From the NCBI GenBank assembly GCA_900541645.1, contig UQKQ01000007.1, positions 57,473-121,472 on the forward strand: DNA of 64,000 nt. The letters are read 5' to 3'. Numbering within the stretch: position 1 is the first letter of the stretch; the number at the start of each line of letters is the position of its first letter. This DNA comes from an uncultured Collinsella sp. Its GTDB lineage: Bacteria; Actinomycetota; Coriobacteriia; Coriobacteriales; Coriobacteriaceae. The position numbers were made by a program, and so were the translations under genes. Below are positions 9,403 to 18,168 of this stretch, piece after piece. The notes beneath the pieces are model-generated. The model was not told the origin of the DNA. It saw only the letters and a program-made list of their open reading frames with translations, and did no database searches.

Positions 9403-9724
9403 CGGAAAGTGTGTCCCGGAATCTGCCTTCGGAATGGGACGCAGTTTCCGCTTGAGGGCCTGTTGGGAAAGCGCATCCCACTTCAAGAGTAAATTCCGGG
9501 TCGCACTTTCCGCTAAGGCTCTCAACCGGAAAGTGCATCCCATTCCAAGCCTTAATTCCGGGACATAGTTTCCGGACAAGACATCAACCGGAAAGTGGGG
9601 ACCACTCTGAGCGCCGATTCTGGGACACACTTTCCGAAACACCGCCCATCCGGAAAGCCCGTCCCGCTCTGAATACATCCGGGCATGGAATATCCGCTTA
9701 TTAGGCCTTCCGTCAATAAAGGGG
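9403..9724. repeat. 62-bp-period hairpin array, copy 1
   Basis: A half unit is followed by four units starting at 9432, 9494, 9556 and 9618 (exact 62-bp period), then a degenerate unit about 59 bp on. Each unit folds into a hairpin of the form TGGGAYGCnnTTTCC...GGAAAnnGCRTCCCA. Stem bases change in compensating pairs between units. Because 62 is not a multiple of three, the open frames across it are not tandem-repeat proteins. The array ends with a tail (GCTTATTAGGCCTTCC, TCAATAAAGGGGCGCCCTC) shared with the array at 19136-19458. Confidence 0.85.
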
Positions 9725-9851
9725 CGCCCTCCCGAGCGGCGGGCTCGAAGTTCATCGCGAGTTCCGCACGCAAAGAAGGCCACTTAATGTGGCCTTCGTC
9801 TTGCGCAGGACTGTAGAGCAGGGAACTTCGTGCCCGCCGCCCGGGAGGGCG
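9725..9851. repeat. Long-arm hairpin element, core family 1, copy C
   Basis: 29-nt arms (9725-9753 and 9823-9851, 27 of 29 paired) enclose a 69-nt core that is the reverse complement of the copy A core with only a few differences. The outer 7 nt of the left arm (CGCCCTC) are part of the array tail that also exists, without an element, at 19452-19458. Confidence 0.82.
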
Positions 9852-9870
9852 TTGCGTTTAGAAGATGAAC

Positions 9871-10569
9871 CTAGCGCTTATCCCTCCGGGACAAAAGAAG
9901 TGCGGCTATAAATGCGATGATTGCAAGTGTCAGCAACACCAAAAGCAACGTGAGCGTGTTGTCGCCCGTTGCCGCCAGACCAAGCAAGCCGGGCTTCTTG
10001 CTGTCAGCAGACTGCACGGGAATCTTCTCGCCATCGTCCTCGGCGGTAATCTCCCAGCGAATGGTCTTGTTTGCGTCGGCAACCTCGTTGCCCACCGATG
10101 TCGGAACGTTTAGCTGCAAATTAAGCACCGTGCTGCCATCGCTCGTAAACGTGGCGATTTGCGTGGGATAAGCGAACGCGCTGCCCGGTGTTCCTGTCTG
10201 GAGCCAACCTGCAGAGCCATCGCCCGCCGACGCCGTTAGGGTAATGGGCGACAGCAGGCGTGCCGTCTCGTGATCGACAACGGCACGCACAAACACGCGC
10301 ACCTGGGACTTTACGCCCGTGGCACGAATCTCTATCTGCTGATCACGCACATCGCCAGGCATCAGATCTTTAAAGGCCAAAAACAGATCGGGCTCCCCCG
10401 AGGAGTCCGTCGCCCCCGAGACCGTCAGCTGACGCGCATTTCCGTCATAGGCAATCGCGGGAGTATCGGCAAACGCACGGGCGGGAACAGCGAGCGCGAC
10501 CACGCAGAAAATGGCCGCGACCATGCAACGCAAGGAGCGCGCAACACCTTTACGAATCGGGAACGCCAT
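9871..10569 (-). CDS. Secreted surface protein with LAATG sortase motif
   Basis: A 232-residue exported protein. It has a classical Sec signal peptide (about 1-35, cleavage near AFA-DT), a beta-rich body of about 150 residues, and a sortase-type C-terminus: LAATG at 198-202, a hydrophobic segment, and the charged tail SRRDKR. LAxTG is the motif used by class E sortases of actinobacteria, so covalent wall attachment is likely; no sortase gene is in the window. The body resembles the small beta-sandwich matrix proteins next door but lacks the SipW-type signal. It is the last gene of the sipW operon, starting 3 nt after the previous stop with GGAGG upstream. It could be the wall anchor of the fibre; that role is inferred. 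Confidence 0.8.
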   Translation of the reverse strand: MAFPIRKGVARSLRCMVAAIFCVVALAVPARAFADTPAIAYDGNARQLTVSGATDSSGEPDLFLAFKDLMPGDVRDQQIEIRATGVKSQVRVFVRAVVDHETARLLSPITLTASAGDGSAGWLQTGTPGSAFAYPTQIATFTSDGSTVLNLQLNVPTSVGNEVADANKTIRWEITAEDDGEKIPVQSADSKKPGLLGLAATGDNTLTLLLVLLTLAIIAFIAALLLSRRDKR

Positions 10570-10571
10570 AC

Positions 10572-11153
10572 TTACGCACCTCCATGCGGCGGCACCAGCA
10601 CGTCATTCTCGACCGAGCAACCCCATGCGTCGTGCACGGCCTCATCGGGCGTCGCCTGGACCGCCTGAGTGGAGATATCCACGACAAGATTGCGACCTTC
10701 GGTTGCCTTGAGCTCGGTAACCCTATTAATGAGCACGCCGGTTTCCGCGCCGGGAGCGACGGGCGACGTCCAGTAATAGAACCCGTCGCTCGCCTTAACC
10801 CAGTTATAAGCCGAGTTCGCGCCCGAGGCATCAGCCACGCTCCACGCAATCTCGTAATCCGCCTCACCCTTCGGCTCCTCCTTCGGCTCATCCCACAGGC
10901 GTGCGCCATCCTGGTCCTGCCAGTAGATATCCACTGCAACACGAATATAGGCGGGCGCGGTACCCGTGTTCTTCGCCTTGACATCGCTTTTCACTTTGCC
11001 GTTGAGCGTTTCCTGAACCGATGGCGTCACCGACCCGATGCCGAACTGGTTGACCAGCACGCCCGTAACCGAAAGCCAGGCCAACGTGCCTGCCGTACCG
11101 GCCAGGAGGATAACCCCCACCAGCAAGGCGATGATGCGCTTGCGCTTGGACAT
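10572..11153 (-). CDS. TasA/CalY-type exported protein with SipW-dependent signal
   Basis: 193 residues. The N-terminus is a short basic stretch, a hydrophobic helix, then the SipW-type cleavage region (TAGTLAWLSVTGVLVNQFGIGSV), the pattern seen in TasA and camelysin-like proteins. The mature part is a predicted beta-sandwich with a conserved aromatic patch (FYYWTSPVAPGAETG). In the family such proteins are processed by SipW and polymerise into matrix fibres. AAGGAGG precedes the ATG, and its start is 1 nt from the stop of the giant adhesin gene, so the two are translationally linked. No LPxTG-like anchor. Family assignment is good; fibre formation is inferred. Confidence 0.8.
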   Translation of the reverse strand: MSKRKRIIALLVGVILLAGTAGTLAWLSVTGVLVNQFGIGSVTPSVQETLNGKVKSDVKAKNTGTAPAYIRVAVDIYWQDQDGARLWDEPKEEPKGEADYEIAWSVADASGANSAYNWVKASDGFYYWTSPVAPGAETGVLINRVTELKATEGRNLVVDISTQAVQATPDEAVHDAWGCSVENDVLVPPHGGA

Positions 11154-11154
11154 G

Positions 11155-14100
11155 CTAATCCTCCTTCTTTGCTACGTTGCCGTTGCTCCAAACGTTATGG
11201 GCACGATTGCTGCCGTCGATCCATTTGTCGTTCACACGCGTGTTCGTGCAGGTGAACGTGGCATCGTTCGCGCTCGATGCAGCGGAGATAGTCGCCTGCG
11301 CCTTATCGCCCGGCTGCTTGCCAGGGACGCCGATTTGGTTGCTGTAGCGCCATGCCCACGCTGAGTCCTCCTCGACGGTGTAGATACCCGCCGGGACCGC
11401 AAGCTCGATAGCGCCGGAGTACCAGGCGGAACCGTCCTTCAGCTGCGCATCCGATGACACCGTTACCTCAACCGTGCGCTCCTCCAAGGCGTTGCCGTCC
11501 ATGCCGGCCCGGGAAACCTTGAAGCGGAACGTCTTGCCCTTCGCCCAGCTATCCTGGGTTTGCTTGACGATCTTGAGCGTATGCGTAGCGGCGAAATCGA
11601 ACACCGCATTGCCATCGCTCTGAGTGCCGTCGCCCGTGAGCTTGTAGTCCAAACGATTCGTCAGCTCAAACGAGCCCTCGCCTGAACCCGAACTGTAAAG
11701 CGAGACATACTTCCCGTTGACAGGCGCAGGAGTCTGGCCAGGAAGACCATAGCCCACGCGGTCAACGTGCACCGTCAGTTGCGTGCCCATGAAGGGCTTT
11801 GCAAAGCAAGCCTTGAACGGCGCCTTATCGCTCTTGTCATCTATCGTGTTCGCGGCATTGGGATCAAGCAACCACTTGAGCTGCCCGGTCACATTCTTAG
11901 GGCTCGCATCGTCCGATGTGTCGTTAGCGACGACCTTATACGTCACCGGATACAAATCCATGTTGGCTGTAACCGGTTTACCCTTGAAGTCGCTCCACGC
12001 CACAGCTTTGTCGCCATTAACCCACTGCCACTCCAAGAACAACTCCTTCAAGCTGCTATCCGCTCGCTCGCCCAGGAATGCGACGATTGCGGAGTAGGCT
12101 TCGGGATCGTAGGCCACTTCCTTTGGCTCCATGACGGGTTCACCCTTGTCGTCATAGACCGGGTTGCCGTTCTCGTCCATCTTGGGCACCTTAACTGTCT
12201 GAACAAAGCCGGCATTGCCATCCTGGCCACGCAGAACACTCGTATCGTTCGGGTCTACCGTAGCGGTGTAGATGACGTTGCCTTCGGTGTCGTGATAGCG
12301 CACTTTAAGCGGCGTCTTCTTGTACACCGCAGTGTAGGTCACGCTCTCAAAGGGCTCGCTGCCCTCGAGGGGATACTTCTCATCGTCAGTCATCAGGGTG
12401 TACTGCCCGTCATTGACATAATCGCGCGACCAGCCGACAAAGTCGTACTTGGTGCCGTCAGTGCCCTCAACCTCCTCGGCGGCCTTGACCTCAAGAGAAA
12501 TCTGGTCGCCGGAATCAGTGCGGCCGAGGCTACGGACAAGATCGGGATTCGCAAGTTTAGAGTCAATGTTCGATTGAACGGTAACCAGGCTGGGACGGTA
12601 GACCGGGTACAGCTCCATGGGGGCCTTGACCACGGTAGAAGCACTCACCATACGGATGCCCTCTGACCAAGCGACATAGCCCTTGCCAGGTGCCGGCTCG
12701 GCTTCCGTCCAGCCCACGAAGACGTTGAACTTGCCTGTATCCGCATCGATAGTGCTGACGTCATAAGTAGGCTTCGGGATGCCGCCATTAAGGTTGCCGA
12801 GCATATCGTCTTGCTGAGCAACTTTGCCGTCCACATCCGTGGCATTGAGGTGGTACACAACCGCCAACGGCGAATAGTACGCCACGAATGTATAGGCTCC
12901 GCCAGGTTCCACCGGATAAGAGCAAGTACCATGCTCCACATCGTAGGGAAGCGTCTTGATCTCGCCGTTCGGAAGCTCGATCTCAACCTTCTGCAACTTA
13001 TACAGCTCACCGCCTGCTTTATAAACCGGCGTCGTAACGTCAGGGGTCACCGTTGCCGTAGCAGGATTGGTGTCCGCGTTGATAACGGGAGCGATGTTGT
13101 AGCTAGGCACATTGACCTTGTCCGTACCCTCAAAACCTGCGCGATGCAGGTTGGTGGTGTAGCTGACGTCGTACTTTGCGTAGACGGGATAGGCATCCTG
13201 CCACTGGGTGACCTTGGACTCGTCGGTCGCCAGATACGGCTCTGCCTTATCCGGATCACTCGTCACATAGGAGTCGCCGGCGACGTCGTAGATATACTTC
13301 CAGACGTCAGAATCCTTCTGAACCTCGGCGGTCGAAATCCAGCCCAGGAACTTATAGCCCGGCACGGCCATGTCGGCATCGGTCGGGGAAGCTTCGAGGG
13401 TCAGGGGGCTCTCATACGATCCCTTCTCACCATCTTCTGGCTTTTCGGCCACTTTAACCGACTTATTAACATGCGGGTAGTAATACGTGAACGTCGGATC
13501 CGCCCCGTTCACCTTGGTCTGCAGCAAGTTACTCTCATAGCGCCGCGTGGCAGTCCTCACGACATTATCGCCCTTGTTGTAGAAATTAACGTCCGTGGTA
13601 ATCATCGCGCGAACGTAGTACTTCTTATCTGTACGCACCATGCTCTCGATGGGATTTTTCACATATGTCCAATATTCACCATCGCGCTCAAGCGTCCAGA
13701 AATTCAGGCGATAGCGATCATTCACCGGTTTGACCGTTACGTTCAGCGAAGCCGAAGTCCAAGTATCGCTTAGCGTTGCAGCGCCTGGAAAATCGGTATC
13801 GGCATAGAGGTTTTTTAGAGTATCGGCTCCCGTATCGTTTTTAACGTTGTGCGAGTACGCGTTAAGGGGACTCACGACAAGGGTTTCCTTCGTGAAGCGC
13901 GTGTCACACGTTTCATAACTATCCTTTATACCGTGGTCAACATGCTCCGGGCCCCAGTGGACGACGTTTTCACGCACGAAGGTACTACCGACGTTTTCCT
14001 CAAAGGGCGTTTGATAGCGATTCCAAACGGAACAAAGTAGCTTGCTGTCCGTAAACTCATGGTTGGTATAAGCCCGAACGTAATAATCCACTCGGTACTC

Positions 14101-16626
14101 AAAGCGGGCGATGTAGGTATGCGGCGCGGTTAAATCGACATCGGCGGGGAGCGTATAGCTGGGGTCGCGGCTTACGCGCACCTCGAGCGGGGCATCCTCA
14201 GTTCCCTTGTTTTCATACCAACCCAGGAAACGATAGCCGTCGGGCAGCTGGCCCTCCTCGGATATAGCTTTACCGGATACGTCGAGCACCTGTACGGTAT
14301 ACGCGCTTGTGCCATCTTCTGCAGTCTCAACCTTAACGTCAGTTTTGCCCACACCGTCGCGCCGAGTCTGATCGTCGGTTGCATCCTGCTCATTGCCCTC
14401 AAACACCGTCATGATGTTCGACACATAGTCGGTGTACACCGGATAAAAATCGGTAGGACCAAGCACAGTGATCTCGGTGCCGGCAGGATAGAACGCACCG
14501 GCGTTTTTTAGCTCGGCAAGCTTAGGCGAGGTGATGGCCGCGTAACCGCCATGCATCCCGGCCTCGCCACTCGGCTGCGTCGTCCAACCGATAAAGGTGG
14601 CGCTGGCAGAAAGAGTGCCGCGGTCCGCAGGGGCAGCCGGCGTTAAACCGACGCCATAGCGGTACCAGTCCGTCGACTTGTCGTGCTCCTCGCCGCTCTG
14701 CCACGCGAGCGTCTCGCCCTTGACGTTATAGAACAGCACCTGTGCCTCGTACGAAGCGATAAACAGGTCATTGCCCTTAAAACCGTCGACCCCCTTGGCA
14801 TTATCGGCGGTATAGGTCGACGTATGCTCGTGCGCCTCACTCTTCTTGACCTGTTTGCCGGCAGTCACGGCATCGGCATCGGTCTTGCCGTCAAACCAGG
14901 TGTTATCGGCCTCGATGTGGTTCACGTTGACCCCGGGCTCGCGGAACCAGCCCGTAAAGCGGTATCCCTCGTTTGCCTCGGTCAGGCCTTCAGGCTTTGC
15001 GGAGGTCTCTTGCTCAAACGTTACCGACGTATCGCCCTGGGCCAAGCCCTGAGCCGTTCCCGCCAGCACAGCGCTCACGGCAAAGGTGTAGGGGTCCGAG
15101 GTCGCCTGATCAATACCAAGCTTGGTTGCCTCGATGGTCGCGGTGCCCGCGCCGGGAAAATCGGTCGTTGCCTTAACGCTCTGGCCATGCACGGGAATAT
15201 TCAGTTTGTAATCCATCGCCCACTCATTGGCGTGCGTGCCACCCAGGGCCTCATCGTTAGCAGTCGAGCGTTTAGTACCGGCACAGAAATCATAGTCATG
15301 CTCTTCCCACAGCTCACGCGTGGTATAGCGCTCGTCGTCCCACGGGCCATAGCCGTCGCCCTTAGTGGTACCGTCGCCGCCAAACGAGGGGATTTTCTTT
15401 TTGGCAGGGTTGCCCTGGCTGTTGCCAGTAAGGCTCACGCTTGGCTTAAAGTAGCACTCGGTAACTTTGGCATCATCCTTGTTGGCGCGCGCGCCAATAC
15501 CGCCCAGGTTCACATCGTTTTGAATGATGGGGATCACGGCGATGGGGTTGTACTGGCGCGAGCTCAAGTCGCCCGCAAAATGGCTGCGGACGAGCTCGTT
15601 GCCCTCGGCGGTCAAAATACGGCCCGCCAGGCCACCCGTCCATGCGCGCGTCACGGCGACGACGCCCACGTACGACGCGGCATAGCTGTAGCACTGCGCC
15701 GTCGAGAAGCAGTCGATAATCTTGGCGTCACCCGCCATACAGCCCACAAAACCCGAGGCGTACACGTTGTTGCCGCCCAGGGCGCCAATGGCCACGTCGT
15801 ACTTATTGGTGACGTCGGTCATGCCCTTCTCGGCAATCGAGCCGTCGTCTTTGCGCGTCGGCGTCACGCGGCAGTACTCGATAGTCGAGTTCTTAACGTA
15901 GCCGGCAAACGCCGCCATATACAGACCCTCACCGCCGAGCGCCTGCACGCCCGAGGTCGTATTGTTGACGGCACGGCCGCCACGGACCTCGCAGTTGTAG
16001 AGGATGCAGCCGTCGAGCTCGCCGGCGATGAGACCGCCCTCAAAGCCTGCGTTGGTAATGAGGTTGAGGGCATTGTTGGCGCAGGTCACGTGCAGCGTGC
16101 TCTCCATGACCATAACGTTTTCGAAGCGCGTATTGACGGCCTTGCCCACGATAATGCCACCGCGGAAGTCCGCCCACACGTTGGCGTCCTTGACCAGGAA
16201 GTTTTTGATGGTGGCACCGTTGGTCTCGGCAAAAAATCCCGTATCGCGCTCGGGGTCAAAAGCGTCTTTATCGTAGTTCAGGCCCTCAACGGTGTGGTTT
16301 TGACCATCGAACACGCCCTTAAACGGATGCTCCTTGTTGCCAAACGACAGATGCTTAACGGTGTTTGCAACGATGGCTTTCATGTCGTCGCTGTCGAGCT
16401 CAATGTCGTTATCGAGATAAACGTGCCAGCCGGACGTATCGCGCTCGCGCGACAGCGCCACACACGACAAAAAGTCAGCCTCGTTTTTGATGTGGAATTC
16501 GTTTGTGTTCTCGGGCACGTCCTCGGCATGCACCACCGTTGGCAGCGCCATAACGCAGCAAAGGGCAATCGCTGCGACGGCAACCAGCCTGCTAAGCATA
16601 CCCCGGTTCATATTCTTGTTCTTCAT
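11155..16626 (-). CDS. Giant secreted repeat adhesin (1823 residues)
   Basis: The signal peptide (about 1-34, ending VVHA) is followed by a beta-helix-like region with GLUG-style turns (about 100-420, for example GGLAGRILTAEGNELV). Then come at least seven Listeria-Bacteroides/InlB-type repeats marked by F-x-GW cores (FTGWFREPG, FIGWTTQPSG, FLGWYENKG, FLGWISTAE, FVGWTEAEP, FVGWSRDY) between about 540 and 1480. A Cna-B/SpaA-like domain lies near the end (THTLKIVKQTQDSWAKGKTF, then IYTVEEDSAWAWRYS). There is no LPxTG motif or terminal membrane helix: the protein ends in NGNVAKKED. It therefore probably depends on its operon partners for retention at the surface. GGAGG lies 11 nt upstream of the ATG. 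A surface adhesin or matrix scaffold is the likely role. Confidence 0.82.
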   Translation of the reverse strand: MKNKNMNRGMLSRLVAVAAIALCCVMALPTVVHAEDVPENTNEFHIKNEADFLSCVALSRERDTSGWHVYLDNDIELDSDDMKAIVANTVKHLSFGNKEHPFKGVFDGQNHTVEGLNYDKDAFDPERDTGFFAETNGATIKNFLVKDANVWADFRGGIIVGKAVNTRFENVMVMESTLHVTCANNALNLITNAGFEGGLIAGELDGCILYNCEVRGGRAVNNTTSGVQALGGEGLYMAAFAGYVKNSTIEYCRVTPTRKDDGSIAEKGMTDVTNKYDVAIGALGGNNVYASGFVGCMAGDAKIIDCFSTAQCYSYAASYVGVVAVTRAWTGGLAGRILTAEGNELVRSHFAGDLSSRQYNPIAVIPIIQNDVNLGGIGARANKDDAKVTECYFKPSVSLTGNSQGNPAKKKIPSFGGDGTTKGDGYGPWDDERYTTRELWEEHDYDFCAGTKRSTANDEALGGTHANEWAMDYKLNIPVHGQSVKATTDFPGAGTATIEATKLGIDQATSDPYTFAVSAVLAGTAQGLAQGDTSVTFEQETSAKPEGLTEANEGYRFTGWFREPGVNVNHIEADNTWFDGKTDADAVTAGKQVKKSEAHEHTSTYTADNAKGVDGFKGNDLFIASYEAQVLFYNVKGETLAWQSGEEHDKSTDWYRYGVGLTPAAPADRGTLSASATFIGWTTQPSGEAGMHGGYAAITSPKLAELKNAGAFYPAGTEITVLGPTDFYPVYTDYVSNIMTVFEGNEQDATDDQTRRDGVGKTDVKVETAEDGTSAYTVQVLDVSGKAISEEGQLPDGYRFLGWYENKGTEDAPLEVRVSRDPSYTLPADVDLTAPHTYIARFEYRVDYYVRAYTNHEFTDSKLLCSVWNRYQTPFEENVGSTFVRENVVHWGPEHVDHGIKDSYETCDTRFTKETLVVSPLNAYSHNVKNDTGADTLKNLYADTDFPGAATLSDTWTSASLNVTVKPVNDRYRLNFWTLERDGEYWTYVKNPIESMVRTDKKYYVRAMITTDVNFYNKGDNVVRTATRRYESNLLQTKVNGADPTFTYYYPHVNKSVKVAEKPEDGEKGSYESPLTLEASPTDADMAVPGYKFLGWISTAEVQKDSDVWKYIYDVAGDSYVTSDPDKAEPYLATDESKVTQWQDAYPVYAKYDVSYTTNLHRAGFEGTDKVNVPSYNIAPVINADTNPATATVTPDVTTPVYKAGGELYKLQKVEIELPNGEIKTLPYDVEHGTCSYPVEPGGAYTFVAYYSPLAVVYHLNATDVDGKVAQQDDMLGNLNGGIPKPTYDVSTIDADTGKFNVFVGWTEAEPAPGKGYVAWSEGIRMVSASTVVKAPMELYPVYRPSLVTVQSNIDSKLANPDLVRSLGRTDSGDQISLEVKAAEEVEGTDGTKYDFVGWSRDYVNDGQYTLMTDDEKYPLEGSEPFESVTYTAVYKKTPLKVRYHDTEGNVIYTATVDPNDTSVLRGQDGNAGFVQTVKVPKMDENGNPVYDDKGEPVMEPKEVAYDPEAYSAIVAFLGERADSSLKELFLEWQWVNGDKAVAWSDFKGKPVTANMDLYPVTYKVVANDTSDDASPKNVTGQLKWLLDPNAANTIDDKSDKAPFKACFAKPFMGTQLTVHVDRVGYGLPGQTPAPVNGKYVSLYSSGSGEGSFELTNRLDYKLTGDGTQSDGNAVFDFAATHTLKIVKQTQDSWAKGKTFRFKVSRAGMDGNALEERTVEVTVSSDAQLKDGSAWYSGAIELAVPAGIYTVEEDSAWAWRYSNQIGVPGKQPGDKAQATISAASSANDATFTCTNTRVNDKWIDGSNRAHNVWSNGNVAKKED

Positions 16627-16629
16627 AGG

Positions 16630-17277
16630 CTAGTTCGCCTCCGGCCAACCCACAACGTCAAGTACGTCGAGGGCGGTATCGCTTGTCTGCTGGTTTTTGG
16701 CCTGCACGGCCTGAACATCGATATCGAGCCTGAATGAGCCGCCGCGCGCGGCATCGTGGTAGTCGCCCACAAGGCGCAGTGAGTCCATAAGGCTTTCCGT
16801 CATGGCGCCGGGGTCGAGCGTGCCGCCACGCCCGGCCAATCCACGGTAGTAGTACCACCCATCGCCGCCATCGATCCACGGGGACCCCTCGCCCGCGTTC
16901 ACATGAAACGCAACGCTGCCCGAAGCATCCGCGCTCGAACCGTCGGGCGCCACCGACGTCATGTGCAGACGCGCGCGAACGTACTCAGGCTGCGTGCCGA
17001 CGTTCTCCACGCGCACAATGCGGCTGATGTCAGAACCCCCGGCCTTGGTGTCGGGATAGTCCCCGTGCTCGTTGGGCTCAAACGGAATCTCCTCGCCCTG
17101 CTCGTTGAGGGTGTATTCGCAGACTCGTACCTTCACGCTGCCAAACGATAGAACGTTGTTCGCCGGAACCATATCAACGGTAAAAGCCAGCGTGCCGCAC
17201 AGGCACGCCAAGGCCAACAGCGCCATCGCGGCAAGCGCCAAGGTGCGTTTCTGATTGTCGGAAAGATTGTTGAGCAT
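16630..17277 (-). CDS. TasA/CalY-type exported protein, second paralogue
   Basis: About 215 residues. The hydrophobic N-terminus runs into a SipW-type region (GTLAFTVDMVPANNVLSFGSV). The mature domain is rich in predicted beta strands (EYVRARLHMTSVAPDG; DGWYYYRGLAG). The first half is marked by VCEYTLNEQGEEIPFEPNEH, a segment not seen in the neighbouring paralogues. The ATG at 17277 is used; a TTG at 17289 is possible and neither has a strong ribosome binding site. The stop is 3 nt before the giant adhesin start. The three paralogues are so diverged that they probably fill different places in one structure (inferred). Confidence 0.75.
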   Translation of the reverse strand: MLNNLSDNQKRTLALAAMALLALACLCGTLAFTVDMVPANNVLSFGSVKVRVCEYTLNEQGEEIPFEPNEHGDYPDTKAGGSDISRIVRVENVGTQPEYVRARLHMTSVAPDGSSADASGSVAFHVNAGEGSPWIDGGDGWYYYRGLAGRGGTLDPGAMTESLMDSLRLVGDYHDAARGGSFRLDIDVQAVQAKNQQTSDTALDVLDVVGWPEAN

Positions 17278-17307
17278 TACGTTCGCCAATCGTCGATTAA
17301 AGGGGAG

Positions 17308-17356
17308 CCGAGATCCCGGCCCGAAAATGGGGATGGGGAGCGGGCCGGGATCTCGG
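17308..17356 (-). terminator. Intra-operon hairpin after the first TasA-like gene
   Basis: A perfect 15-bp stem (17308-17322 and 17342-17356) with a purine-rich 19-nt loop and no T-tract. It sits between the first TasA-like gene and the rest of the operon, so it may stabilise the upstream message or attenuate read-through and make the first subunit the most abundant. Confidence 0.6.
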
Positions 17357-17366
17357 TGGGGAGGGA

Positions 17367-18098
17367 TTAAGCCTGAGCCTGAGTCTTAGCCCATTCCTTG
17401 GCCTGCTCAAGGGCGTTGGTGGCCGCATCGGCCTTGTCGCCCTTCTGATCAGCGCCGAAGATGTAGCAGGAGACTGTCATAGCGGGCTTTTTATCTTTAA
17501 CGACATCCGCGTTGTTCATGCCAGCCGGGATATGCACGGTGCTGAACAGCTCACCGGTGTAAGCAGCCTTGCCATCAGCGGGAGTAAGCTCTGCAGGAGT
17601 GCTGGTGCCATCAGCGGTATACATGAACAGACCGCTCACGTACTGGCCTTCGCTACCGTTGGTCTTCACCTGGTCAGTAGCAACCGGTTTCCAGTTGGAA
17701 TTAAGGGTGAAGTACGGGGTCTTGGCAAGGGCGTTTTCGGCGTCTGTCTTCACAATTGCGTTCTTCACATAGATGAACACATAGGAGCTATCGGAATCCT
17801 TGCCGATGCCGACGTTGGGGTTCTTATTGATGGTGGTGCCGGGAATCATCTTGGATTTATCGGTCCATTTGGTCTCGAACAGATAACCATCCACCGAGGG
17901 GTCCGTGGGCTTGTCGCCGGGCTTGTTCGGCTGGTCAGGGTCGGGCTTCACTTCAGGCTTGTCGATGCTGCCAACCGTGAACTCATTCACCTTGGTTTGG
18001 GTCGCCGTCAGCCATGCATAGGTGCCAACGCCGGCGGCCAGCACCAACAGCAGCAGGGCGGCAATGATGCCGTAGCGCTTTTTCTTCTTGTTTTCCAT
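17367..18098 (-). CDS. TasA/CalY-type exported protein, probable major subunit
   Basis: 243 residues starting at the ATG with GGAAGAG upstream; the longer frame to 18134 lacks this. A Lys-rich N-terminus (MENKKKKRYG), a hydrophobic helix and the SipW-type cleavage region (GTYAWLTATQTKVNEFTVG) come first. A Pro/Asp/Lys-rich linker (about 45-65) and a beta-sandwich domain (SSYVFIYVKNAIV; MTVSCYIFGAD) follow. It lies directly downstream of sipW, the position tasA holds in Bacillus, and is followed by a strong hairpin, both consistent with high expression. No wall-sorting motif. Function as a fibre subunit is inferred from family and context. Confidence 0.82.
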   Translation of the reverse strand: MENKKKKRYGIIAALLLLVLAAGVGTYAWLTATQTKVNEFTVGSIDKPEVKPDPDQPNKPGDKPTDPSVDGYLFETKWTDKSKMIPGTTINKNPNVGIGKDSDSSYVFIYVKNAIVKTDAENALAKTPYFTLNSNWKPVATDQVKTNGSEGQYVSGLFMYTADGTSTPAELTPADGKAAYTGELFSTVHIPAGMNNADVVKDKKPAMTVSCYIFGADQKGDKADAATNALEQAKEWAKTQAQA

Positions 18099-18168
18099 CG
18101 TTCTCTTCCTTTCGAGAATCGTTTTCCCCGGCAACGGCCCCTACCGCCGCCGACGCTTTTCCCTGCCG

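Noticed and set aside
9403..9724. CRISPR array reading of the 62-bp repeats
   Set aside because: Units are diverged palindromes without constant repeats and unique spacers, and no cas gene is near.
9152..9783. Short overlapping frames with repeated peptides (for example FPVESLSGKCDPEF)
   Set aside because: The DNA period is 62, not a multiple of three, so the similar peptides arise from the hairpin repeats, not from a repeat protein.
14683..16737. A 684-residue open frame antisense to the giant adhesin
   Set aside because: A high-GC shadow frame: no ribosome binding site, no domain, and composition typical of antisense translation.
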